Of a DNA stretch of 12,928 nt, positions 8,101 to 12,928 are shown one piece after another. The number at the start of each line of letters is the position of its first letter. Position 1 is the stretch's first letter. The notes beneath the pieces are model-generated. The model made no database searches, had not been told where the DNA came from, and was given only the letters and a program-made list of their open reading frames with translations. Made by a program: the position numbers and the translations under genes. This stretch comes from SCGC-AAA076-P13 sp965656035 (lineage in GTDB: Bacteria > Pseudomonadota > Gammaproteobacteria > Magnimaribacterales > D2472), in assembly GCA_965656035.1 (NCBI GenBank), contig CBFHIO010000025.1:1-12928 (forward strand), in the 5' to 3' direction.

Positions 8101-8207
8101 TCTTGAATTGGAATTGAAATGGCTGAGGAAATTCCAGCAAGTAAAATAAAAGAAAGTGTAAGAAATAAAATTCTTGGTTTATCAATAAGAAGGTTTATAA
8201 AACTCAT
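5145..8207 (-). CDS. RND efflux pump, inner membrane permease (AcrB/HAE-type)
   Basis: Proton-driven inner-membrane pump of the RND superfamily, 1020 residues, within the normal range. It shows the family duplication: a first membrane helix (about 10-31), a large periplasmic loop opening with VRVFYPGASPERIE (48-60), helices 2-6 (about 335-490), a second helix/loop unit from about 528, and helices 8-12 (about 865-1017). In helix 4 the usual aspartate pair reads D402-N403 (LLIDNGIIVVED). In helix 10 the AcrB lysine position reads asparagine and the next residue is D932 (GLSINDSIIVL). The proton relay is therefore not AcrB-like, though NDS-type helix 10 sequences are common in other RND branches. 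The gene overlaps the adaptor gene by ATGA, so the two are coupled. Substrate cannot be told from sequence. No outer-membrane channel gene is nearby, so a TolC-like partner would have to come from elsewhere. Confidence 0.95.
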   Translation of the reverse strand: MSFINLLIDKPRILFLTLSFILLAGISSAISIPIQENPELAQRWSGVRVFYPGASPERIETQIVNELEIKLREVEEIEELDSIISQGYASITVELQDSVHPDLIEQTWSMVQDKLSQFIAPSGVEIVLDRSSGPPITVQYAISWNGSGEAPIVMMSRLGNQLKRNLSSIGATHATAIYGETDEEIVVEVDTNKISSLGLTLGEISNALESFDNKRAAGISSNENSEYLIRLKDNIQSVQKISEIPIKVVNSSEIIQLQDVATISKKPLSPVEDIFLYNGKVVVSVAALGAMSQRVHDYVDRARYVVDEMRSSLPEEIVIEEIYDESSYTSKKFNELIKSFSLAIFFVLSISFFFLGLRPAIIVTLVLPFSICLVMIGCRIIGLPLHQTSITGIIIALGLLIDNGIIVVEDYKHRRNIGLSIKDSISESIKHLSIPLAAATATTVFAFLPIVTGEGPSVEFVSGLALTVIMSIISSLALALFLVPVLMSYMEKIPYFANINIYSEGYHNKNILEKYRNFLTWAFAFPRRALLISVSLPVLGFLLFTTLPKDFFPAQDRDMFRINIELPSNASAEQTLERAKIIRNQVLESGLIEIEKDYWYVGRRMPRVLMNVVGGKEKQGSNNLAQSVFYAKDYYEMIDRLPELSRMIVKKNPDILVIVDSFVAGPPVFSDVSYVIYGDDPFVLKNLGEKLELIINNAPDISLTKSQTSNINTNIEIELNNSNISLSGINPRNLVNELYAANNGVIVGTMLDSNKEIPIRLKGINKSDDILGSASYLTIPSQNGFEYIDSFGDSRISNKSSIITRLDGQRINTVEGWIWTGTLSSATEDYIKDDVEKFKSELPPGYSIKQLGEAETRGESQASLYSSAVIYMILVVIGLVLALNSFRQAGIILSVAILSIGLSFLGLFIGQQNYGFIGTIAATGLIGLSINDSIIVLSHIKEEAEKKLISKAELIEVVIRATRHIITTSLTTLGGFVPLIFASVFFRPLAWAMSIGVLGATMTALLYIPAMFIILKKIKH

Positions 8208-9190
8208 TGTAAGTTAAGTGATTTTCCTTCAATTATTTTTTGAGCTCCGCCTAATATAATTTGATCACCATCGTTTAAAGTACCACCAACATATGCATAT
8301 TCACCTTCAAAATAAATAATTTCTACAAGGTCTCTAACTACAACTTTTTCGCTGTTAATGGTATAAACTGCCCAAATTCCCTGCTCGGATTGAGATAACG
8401 ACCTAATCGGAACCCATGTACCTCTTCCCTTTACGTTAATGCTTAAATTTAATTCTGCAATAGAACCAGGATCAAAAAAAGTATCAAATTTAAAAACTGC
8501 TAATCTGTTATCAGACCCACCTAGAGTCATTGGTGCAAGTCTCTCTAAAACTCCTTCAGATTTTTTATTTCCTATTTTAAAATTGTATGAGTCACCAATA
8601 TTTAATTTATCTATAAACTTCAATGGTATAGATATATGTGCTTCTACATTTTTAGAGCTTAGTATCTCAACAATGGGTATTCCGCCGTTAATCACCGAGC
8701 CAGTGTCATAAAATCTATTTTGGATTATTCCGTCAAAAGGCGCTATTAGCTTTGTTTGTTCAAGTTTAACTTTAAAAAACTCATATTGTGATTTGGCGAT
8801 GAGCTCTTCTGAGTTTGCATTATCAAGGTCTTGTATTGATATGTGTCCTTGTGACCTAAGATCTTTATATCTATTTAAAATCTGTGAAGATAAATCATAT
8901 CTAGCTTCAGCCTGTTTAAGTTGTGCAGCTGCTTCCCTGTTATCTAATTCTGCAAGTATTTGTCCTTCTTTTACAACATCGCCAATATCCACATTTATAA
9001 CATTAATCTTTCCTGATATTTCAAAAGCTAGATTTGATTGTTGCACAGGCAATAATTTTCCGGGAAATTCTCTTGTTATCCTATATGAGTCCATCAACTT
9101 AACTTCAAGAATTTCTAGAGCAATCAACTCAGAACAGAAGATAAGAGGAATTAACAATAAATTAAGTTTGTTAATCGTATATTTATTCAT
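8204..9190 (-). CDS. RND efflux periplasmic adaptor (membrane fusion protein)
   Basis: Links the RND pump to an outer-membrane channel across the periplasm. The 328-residue protein begins with a short hydrophobic signal (about 8-24). Cleavage after LIA at about A24 is plausible, while the cysteine at 19 lacks a proper lipobox, so I call it secreted and not lipidated. The lipoyl half-motifs are clear: INVDIGDVVKEGQILAELD (about 65-83) and KLIAPFDGIIQNRF (about 147-160). They flank a helical hairpin (about 85-145). Beta-barrel and membrane-proximal parts follow (WVPIRSL to the GAQKIIEG end). This is the first gene of the two-gene operon. It is divergent from the TetR gene and lies downstream of the tandem operators. 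No strong ribosome site is seen at 9190. Confidence 0.94.
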   Translation of the reverse strand: MNKYTINKLNLLLIPLIFCSELIALEILEVKLMDSYRITREFPGKLLPVQQSNLAFEISGKINVINVDIGDVVKEGQILAELDNREAAAQLKQAEARYDLSSQILNRYKDLRSQGHISIQDLDNANSEELIAKSQYEFFKVKLEQTKLIAPFDGIIQNRFYDTGSVINGGIPIVEILSSKNVEAHISIPLKFIDKLNIGDSYNFKIGNKKSEGVLERLAPMTLGGSDNRLAVFKFDTFFDPGSIAELNLSINVKGRGTWVPIRSLSQSEQGIWAVYTINSEKVVVRDLVEIIYFEGEYAYVGGTLNDGDQIILGGAQKIIEGKSLNLQ

Positions 9191-9214
9191 TTGACTTTAT
9201 TATATAAAAAATTT

Positions 9215-9235
9215 AATGTTAGCAGTGTAAACATG
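9215..9235. promoter_or_regulatory. TetR operator copy 1 (over -10 and start point of the efflux operon)
   Basis: The sequence aatgttagcagtgtaaacat (9215-9234) differs from copy 2 at one base in 20. It is an imperfect palindrome centred at 9225, with outer arms ATGTT/AACAT and inner CA.TG. It overlaps the predicted -10 and start point of the efflux promoter. Binding by the adjacent TetR protein is inferred from position and symmetry. Confidence 0.75.
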
Positions 9236-9260
9236 ATAGCTAAAATGTTAGCAGTGTCAA
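9233..9260 (-). promoter_or_regulatory. Promoter of the adaptor/RND pump operon
   Basis: On the minus strand a perfect -35 TTGACA (9255-9260) and a -10 TATCAT (9233-9238, five of six consensus bases) are separated by 16 bases. Transcription would begin near 9226, about 35 bases before the adaptor ATG at 9190. The -35 lies inside operator copy 2, and the -10/start point overlaps copy 1. This layout is typical of a repressed efflux operon. Confidence 0.7.
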
Positions 9261-9264
9261 CATT
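9244..9264. promoter_or_regulatory. TetR operator copy 2 (over -35 of the efflux promoter, next to tetR start)
   Basis: The sequence aatgttagcagtgtcaacat (9244-9263) plus one more T gives a 21-base palindrome, with six-base arms AATGTT/AACATT and inner CA-G-TG. It begins 29 bases after copy 1, close to three helical turns, so the two bound dimers would sit near the same face. It contains the TTGACA -35 of the efflux operon on the minus strand and ends 9 bases before the tetR ATG. Repression of both directions, including autoregulation, is the natural reading. Confidence 0.78.
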
Positions 9265-9273
9265 TAAATAAAA

Positions 9274-9888
9274 ATGAAATCTTATCATCACGGAAACCTC
9301 AAACAAGAACTCATAGATTGTGCTTGTAAATTATGTGAAAGAGATGGCTACACAAAATTAAGTATTAGATCACTGGCAAAAGAGAGCGGGGTTTCTCAAA
9401 CTGCTCCATATCGTCACTTTAAAACCAAAGAAGCCCTATATGCTTCCGTAGCAACGGATGGTTTTAAGAAACTATCTAAAGCATGTCATATTGATACAAA
9501 TAAAAAAGTCTCAAAGAAATATCTTATTGAAACAGGACGTAATTACATAGAATTTGGTCTTAATTATGCAAACACATACGATCTTATGTTCGGAACAGCC
9601 GTTGGAAACTTTGCTGAATATCCTGAGCTACTTGAATCAGCAAATATGAGTTATGAAAATATGAGAGTTAGTTTTGCTAAATTAACTGATGATGATGAAG
9701 AAATTATAGCTCTTAAATGTATTACTTTATGGTCTATGGTTCATGGTCTTGTTGGTATTTTGAGAAAAGTTCAATCAGTTGGAGATGGTTTTGAGGGTGG
9801 TAAAGGACCTATCTCAACAGCTAACATTATAGCAGATAACTTAGAAGAGCATTTATATAGGGTTTTAACTGGACTTATTCAGAGCTAA
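9274..9888 (+). CDS. TetR/AcrR-family repressor with WHG-type C-terminal domain
   Basis: One-component ligand-responsive repressor, 204 residues. The N-terminal DNA-binding domain begins SYHHGNLKQELI. Its helix-turn-helix lies at about 29-55 (LSIRSLAKESGVSQTAPYRHF, then KTKEALY), a textbook TetR pattern. The C-terminal ligand/dimer half carries W153 and H157-G158 (LWSMVHGLVG), the residues that name the TetR WHG subfamily. The gene is divergent from the efflux operon with 83 bases between the starts, and two operator-like palindromes fill that gap. It is thus the likely local regulator of the pump and of itself; the inducer is unknown. There is no Shine-Dalgarno sequence (leader TTTAAATAAAA). 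Its last 14 bases overlap the convergent DUF4399 gene. Confidence 0.93.
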   Translation: MKSYHHGNLKQELIDCACKLCERDGYTKLSIRSLAKESGVSQTAPYRHFKTKEALYASVATDGFKKLSKACHIDTNKKVSKKYLIETGRNYIEFGLNYANTYDLMFGTAVGNFAEYPELLESANMSYENMRVSFAKLTDDDEEIIALKCITLWSMVHGLVGILRKVQSVGDGFEGGKGPISTANIIADNLEEHLYRVLTGLIQS

Positions 9889-10297
9889 TTACTTCGATTG
9901 TTATCTTCTCAGAAAAAATAGGTTTTTTATGCGGTATGTGGGCATAGTCCCCAAGCAGAAGTTGGAGAGTGTGTTTCCCAGGTTTTAAATAAATTGTTGT
10001 TTCGGTCTGGCCTTTTCCAAAATGAACATAATTTTCTGTAGTTGGTATTGGTCTTTCTAGATTAGGTAAATCAGCGTTAATAATAAGATGATGGTGTCCA
10101 GAATTACAGCCAACTACGCCTGCTGGCAATATATTAAAATTTTTTATTCCAAAAACTATCTTTACTTCAGAGCTTTCCGAAATGTAATTATTTTTTGGGC
10201 TTTTAAAAAAAACACTAGGATTATTTTCTGCAACACATTCAAAAGCCTGCATTGATAATGCGTAAAATAATAAACCAATTATAAAAATCTTATTCAT
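9875..10297 (-). CDS. Secreted DUF4399-domain protein
   Basis: A protein of unknown function with an N-terminal signal peptide (MNKIFIIGLLFYALSMQA) and a single DUF4399 domain. Hallmarks of that family as I remember it are visible: VFFKSPKNN, the FGIKNF/PAGVVGCNSGHHHLII stretch, HFGKGQTETTIYL, and PGKHTLQLLLGDYAHIPH. The histidine cluster (GHHHL, then HFG, then HIPH) suggests a metal site, by inference only. I chose the ATG at 10297 (140 residues) because it gives a normal signal peptide. An in-frame ATG at 10312 would add MLMAL in front, and there is no clear ribosome site for either. The chosen start overlaps the flavin reductase stop by 8 bases, indicating translational coupling in a two-gene operon. 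Confidence 0.85.
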   Translation of the reverse strand: MNKIFIIGLLFYALSMQAFECVAENNPSVFFKSPKNNYISESSEVKIVFGIKNFNILPAGVVGCNSGHHHLIINADLPNLERPIPTTENYVHFGKGQTETTIYLKPGKHTLQLLLGDYAHIPHKKPIFSEKITIEVISSE

Positions 10298-10754
10298 AAG
10301 AGCCATCAACATATGTAAGCGTATTTATTATATCCTTATTAGTAGCCTCTATCACTTTACCTATAACAATTGTATGGGTGTGATATTCAATTAATTGGTC
10401 AACTTCACAAAATATATTCGCCTGGGCATCTTTTATAAATGGGATGTTTGAAATGTCCCATACGTCAGAGGCAAATCTATTTTTTTCTTCCTCATAGCTG
10501 CTACAAGTATTTGAAAGTTCTTCATGATCTTTTGTAAGTAAATTAATACAGTATTTAGAACCAAGTTTAATTGAATCATGAATTCCAGCAGTTTTATTTA
10601 TGCAGACTAATATGCTTGGAGGATCAATGGATACTGATGTGACAGACGATACAGTTATCGCATGATATTCTTTATTCTCACTAACATTAGATAGAATGCT
10701 TACTGAGTAAACATAATTTCGCATTGCTTTTCTAAAATTATCTTGAAGAGACAT
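10290..10754 (-). CDS. Flavin reductase-like FMN-binding protein (HpaC/DIM6-type)
   Basis: Small flavoprotein of the flavin reductase-like split-barrel fold, 154 residues. Members reduce FMN or FAD with NAD(P)H and often feed a monooxygenase. The characteristic order is present: FRKAMRNYVYSVSILS at the N-terminus, the flavin-contacting ITVSSVTSVSIDPPSILVCI (about 33-52), NLLTKDHEEL (about 71-80), the HTIVIGKV strand (about 127-134) and the C-terminal LTYVDGSYE (about 146-154), equivalent to the usual L-x-Y-x-x-G-x-Y. It is a little shorter than typical members (about 160-180). No monooxygenase partner lies in the window, so the physiological role is open. It is divergent from rsmD and followed by the DUF4399 gene with an overlap. 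The start has no Shine-Dalgarno and a -10-like box only 6 bases away. Confidence 0.88.
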   Translation of the reverse strand: MSLQDNFRKAMRNYVYSVSILSNVSENKEYHAITVSSVTSVSIDPPSILVCINKTAGIHDSIKLGSKYCINLLTKDHEELSNTCSSYEEEKNRFASDVWDISNIPFIKDAQANIFCEVDQLIEYHTHTIVIGKVIEATNKDIINTLTYVDGSYE

Positions 10755-10814
10755 GATTGAATTATACTTTGTTTATAAAAAAGATTTGGTTATTTGTAAT
10801 AATATCAAACAAAA
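10755..10814. promoter_or_regulatory. Divergent flavin reductase-rsmD promoter region
   Basis: A 60-base, very AT-rich gap. On the minus strand a perfect TATAAT lies at 10761-10766, only 6 bases from the flavin reductase ATG. If it is a real -10, the transcript would begin at or next to the ATG and be leaderless. On the plus strand TAATAT at 10800-10805 is a possible -10 for rsmD, also giving a very short leader. I see no good -35 on either side. Confidence 0.4.
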
Positions 10815-11375
10815 ATGAAAACTAATTTAAGAATATCTGGAGGAAATCTAAAAGGTAAAAAAATTCCATTTGAGTTCAAAGATTCTCTTAGACCTACTTC
10901 AAGCAAACTTAAAGAAATTTTATTTAATTGGATTCAATTCGAGATTCATAACTGTGTTTGCTTAGATTTGTTTGCAGGCACTGGTTCATTGGGAATTGAA
11001 GCAATTTCAAGAGGATCGCCTAAAGTAGTTTTTGTTGAACTAAATAAAAAAAATTATTCATTTTTATCAACGAATATTAAAAATTTAGGCATTAAAGATA
11101 AATGTAAAATATTTTTTAAAGATGCATTTTCATGGATCAGAAATTATGATCTTTCTGAAATTGATATTATTTTTATAGACCCTCCATTTAATAAGGATTA
11201 CGAAATAAAAATACTCAATCAACTTTTAAAAAATAATGATTTAAAATCATCATGCAAAATTTATCTTGAATATAGCAAGTATAATGATATTGAAATACCT
11301 AAGGAATTTAATGTTATTAAGCAAAAGGATGTTGGTGATGTTAAGGCCCTCCTTTTGATGAAAGATGAAAATTAG
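10815..11375 (+). CDS. rsmD: 16S rRNA (guanine966-N2)-methyltransferase
   Basis: SAM-dependent methyltransferase that modifies G966 of 16S rRNA in the 30S subunit. The 186-residue protein starts with the family N-terminus (RISGGNLKGKKIPF, then LRPTSSKLKEILFNW). It has the SAM-binding motif I LDLFAGTGSLGIEA (about 50-63), an acidic residue after the second strand (VFVELNKKN), and the catalytic DPPF at 122-125. The length is near E. coli RsmD (198). In E. coli it is next to ftsY; here it leads directly into hemC, overlapping its start by 11 bases. The leader before the ATG (ATCAAACAAAA) has no Shine-Dalgarno. All key motifs are intact. Confidence 0.93.
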   Translation: MKTNLRISGGNLKGKKIPFEFKDSLRPTSSKLKEILFNWIQFEIHNCVCLDLFAGTGSLGIEAISRGSPKVVFVELNKKNYSFLSTNIKNLGIKDKCKIFFKDAFSWIRNYDLSEIDIIFIDPPFNKDYEIKILNQLLKNNDLKSSCKIYLEYSKYNDIEIPKEFNVIKQKDVGDVKALLLMKDEN

Positions 11376-12270
11376 AATAGCAACAAGAAAATCAGAATTA
11401 GCATTATTCCAAGCAAATTTGGTTGCTCAAGAACTCATTAAAAAAAATGCTAAGCTAGATGTTGAGTTGGTTCCAATGACTTCGGATGGAGATGAAACAA
11501 GTGAACCACTTCATCAAATTGGAGGCAAGGGACTCTTTATAAACACTTTGGAATCAGCTCTGGTTAATAATCTAGCAGATATTGCAGTTCATAGTCTTAA
11601 AGATGTGCCTGCAAAACTAGATAACAACTTTTGTATTGCGGCTGTTCTAGAAAGAGCTTCCCCTGGTGATATGATTATAGGAAATAATGGCTTGTCAATA
11701 CAGGAACTACCTCTAAATTCATCAATAGCAACTTCTAGCCCAAGAAGATATGCTCAAATAAAAAATTTAAATCCAGAGATAAACATAGTTCCAATAAGAG
11801 GAAATATAGCAACAAGAATTAAAAAGCTTGGTCAAGAAAATATTGATGGATTGATTGTAGCAAAGGCTGCACTGGAAAGACTAAATATAAGTACTCAAAA
11901 TTGCTATGAATTTTCTTTTGAAGAAATGCTGCCTGCAGCGTCTCAAGGTTATATAGGTATTGAATGTTTAGCGTCAAATGCGAAAGTCATTGATATCTTA
12001 AAATCAATCAATTCTCATGATGACTTAATTCTTGCCCAAGCTGAGAGAGATTTTGTTTCAAAGTTAAATGGATCATGCCTGTCACCAATTGCCATATATT
12101 GTAGACAAAATGCCGATCAAATTTTAATTTCTGCAAAAGTGCTTTCTCAAAATGGTGACAAGCAAATATATAAAGAAATTATCAGTTCATTTAAATCCAT
12201 AGAGAAAGACATCAATAAATTGTCAAAAGAATTTATAGCGTTAGGTGGAGATAAATTAATTCATAGCTAA
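11365..12270 (+). CDS. hemC: Porphobilinogen deaminase (hydroxymethylbilane synthase)
   Basis: Joins four porphobilinogens into hydroxymethylbilane on the tetrapyrrole (heme/siroheme) pathway, in the cytoplasm. The 301-residue length fits (E. coli 313). Seen in order: IATRKSELALFQA (5-17), GGKGLFINTLESAL, DIAVHSLKDVP with the catalytic aspartate at D80, ATSSPRRYAQ (122-131), the PIRGN stretch near 143-147, AASQGYIGIE (191-200), and the dipyrromethane-cofactor cysteine at C238 in LNGSCLSPI. The residue before that cysteine is serine where many enzymes have glycine (GGC); GSC also occurs in other proteobacterial HemC as I recall. The start lies within the last codons of rsmD, and the stop TAA overlaps the hemD ATG (TAATG). 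Three genes are thus chained by translational coupling. Confidence 0.96.
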   Translation: MKIRIATRKSELALFQANLVAQELIKKNAKLDVELVPMTSDGDETSEPLHQIGGKGLFINTLESALVNNLADIAVHSLKDVPAKLDNNFCIAAVLERASPGDMIIGNNGLSIQELPLNSSIATSSPRRYAQIKNLNPEINIVPIRGNIATRIKKLGQENIDGLIVAKAALERLNISTQNCYEFSFEEMLPAASQGYIGIECLASNAKVIDILKSINSHDDLILAQAERDFVSKLNGSCLSPIAIYCRQNADQILISAKVLSQNGDKQIYKEIISSFKSIEKDINKLSKEFIALGGDKLIHS

Positions 12271-12928
12271 TGATAATTAATACAAGGCCAAAAGAGGTTT
12301 CAAAAAAAATTATTGAACTTTGCATTCAAGAAAAAGTTGAATTTCAAAATATTCATTTATCTAGTATTGAATTTTTATCAGGTGCTTATAAAAAAAAATT
12401 GTATCAACAAGTAATTAAAAATATTGATAGTTTTTCTAATATAATTTTTACAAGCCAGGCAGCAGCAAAATTCGGCACTGATTTATTCAATTCACAGACT
12501 GGAATACTCAAATCAAATCAAAATATTTTTTCAGTTGGAGACGCCACTAGAAAAATCTTAATGGATAGAGGCTTTCAGTCCATAACACCAAGCAATAAGT
12601 CATCTCAAGGTATTGTTGATTTAATCAAAGAAAAGTACTCGGGAAGAAGCTTAATTTTTTGTGGTGAGAATTCTAATATGAATTTGCAATATGCATTTAA
12701 AGAAAATATGAGTGAAGCTGTATGTTATAAATTAGTGTTTGATATAAATAAGCTGCAAAACATCACAAAAAAATCTGCAGTAATACTTATATATAATTTT
12801 TTAACATTTGAGTTCATATATAAGAACCTTTACAGCGATCTTATTCAAAATAAACTCTTTGTTCTTGCTTCTGAAAGAATTAAATTAGAGGTATATAAAA
12901 TAGTTAAAGATAAAAATATCTTAAATAA
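12270..12928 (+). CDS. hemD: Uroporphyrinogen-III synthase (3' end cut by window edge)
   Basis: Cyclises hydroxymethylbilane with inversion of ring D, the step right after HemC. My translation from the ATG at 12270 is open to the edge (219 full codons plus two bases) and begins MIINTRPKEV. HemD sequences diverge widely, but the pattern fits: the N-terminal TRP, IIFTSQAAAKF (about 59-69), FSVGDATRKILMDRGF (about 88-103), SSQGIVDLI, the GRSLIFCGENS stretch after the linker and AVCYKLVF (about 150-157). The family is about 240-260 residues, so a few dozen are probably missing. The gene order hemC-hemD with overlapping stop and start is the strongest support. Composition is even more AT-rich than its neighbours, which is usual for a poorly constrained protein in such genomes. 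Confidence 0.88.
   Translation, partial: MIINTRPKEVSKKIIELCIQEKVEFQNIHLSSIEFLSGAYKKKLYQQVIKNIDSFSNIIFTSQAAAKFGTDLFNSQTGILKSNQNIFSVGDATRKILMDRGFQSITPSNKSSQGIVDLIKEKYSGRSLIFCGENSNMNLQYAFKENMSEAVCYKLVFDINKLQNITKKSAVILIYNFLTFEFIYKNLYSDLIQNKLFVLASERIKLEVYKIVKDKNILN

Noticed and set aside
8793..9194. 133-codon plus-strand open frame opposite the adaptor gene
   Set aside because: The longest antisense frame, rich in serine, cysteine and leucine as expected from reading the complement of a coding strand. The minus-strand frame has clear lipoyl and adaptor motifs.
12058..12090. Serine before the HemC cofactor cysteine (GSC rather than GGC) as a sign of an inactive enzyme
   Set aside because: The cysteine itself, the proline-isoleucine after it and the catalytic aspartate are all kept, and GSC occurs in other proteobacterial HemC proteins as far as I recall.

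Overview
The window looks like a piece of chromosome from an AT-rich, streamlined gammaproteobacterium. GC is low throughout (about one third by eye), intergenic gaps are short (none over about 85 bases), many gene ends overlap, and the gene content is core: branched-chain amino acid synthesis, RluD, BamD, an RND pump, RsmD, HemC and HemD. The divergent rluD/bamD pair is a classic gammaproteobacterial arrangement. A marine SAR86-type or similar lineage would fit, but that is a guess from composition and gene style, not a phylogenetic result. I see no tRNA, rRNA, CRISPR array, insertion sequence or phage gene.

Layout. Positions 1-3038 (minus strand) hold ilvB-ilvN-ilvC, the large and small subunits of acetohydroxyacid synthase followed by ketol-acid reductoisomerase. 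IlvC lacks only its last dozen or so residues at the left edge. The three genes overlap end to start and probably share a promoter just upstream of ilvB. rluD (minus, 3096-4037) lies upstream and is divergent from bamD (plus, 4118-4936). bamD is followed with no gap by a small membrane-anchored cysteine-motif protein (4937-5155).

Positions 5145-9190 (minus) are a two-gene efflux operon: a periplasmic adaptor protein and an RND inner-membrane pump with no outer-membrane channel gene. A TetR-family regulator (9274-9888, plus) is divergent from it. The 83-base gap between them holds two near-identical 20-base copies of an imperfect palindrome. They lie exactly over a good -35/-10 promoter for the efflux operon, so they are very likely the TetR operators. 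This is the best-supported regulatory feature of the window.

Positions 9875-10754 (minus) hold a flavin reductase-like gene followed by a secreted DUF4399 protein. Divergent from them, 10815 to the right edge (plus) is a tightly overlapping rsmD-hemC-hemD series. It joins a 16S rRNA methyltransferase to two successive steps of uroporphyrinogen III synthesis, and hemD runs off the edge.

I did not find a clearly new biological system. The most unusual items are an acetohydroxyacid synthase small subunit that is both shortened and carries an insertion in its ACT domain, the tandem operator/promoter overlay, non-standard proton-relay residues in the RND pump, and a pattern in which operon-head genes lack Shine-Dalgarno sequences while internal ilv genes have good ones.
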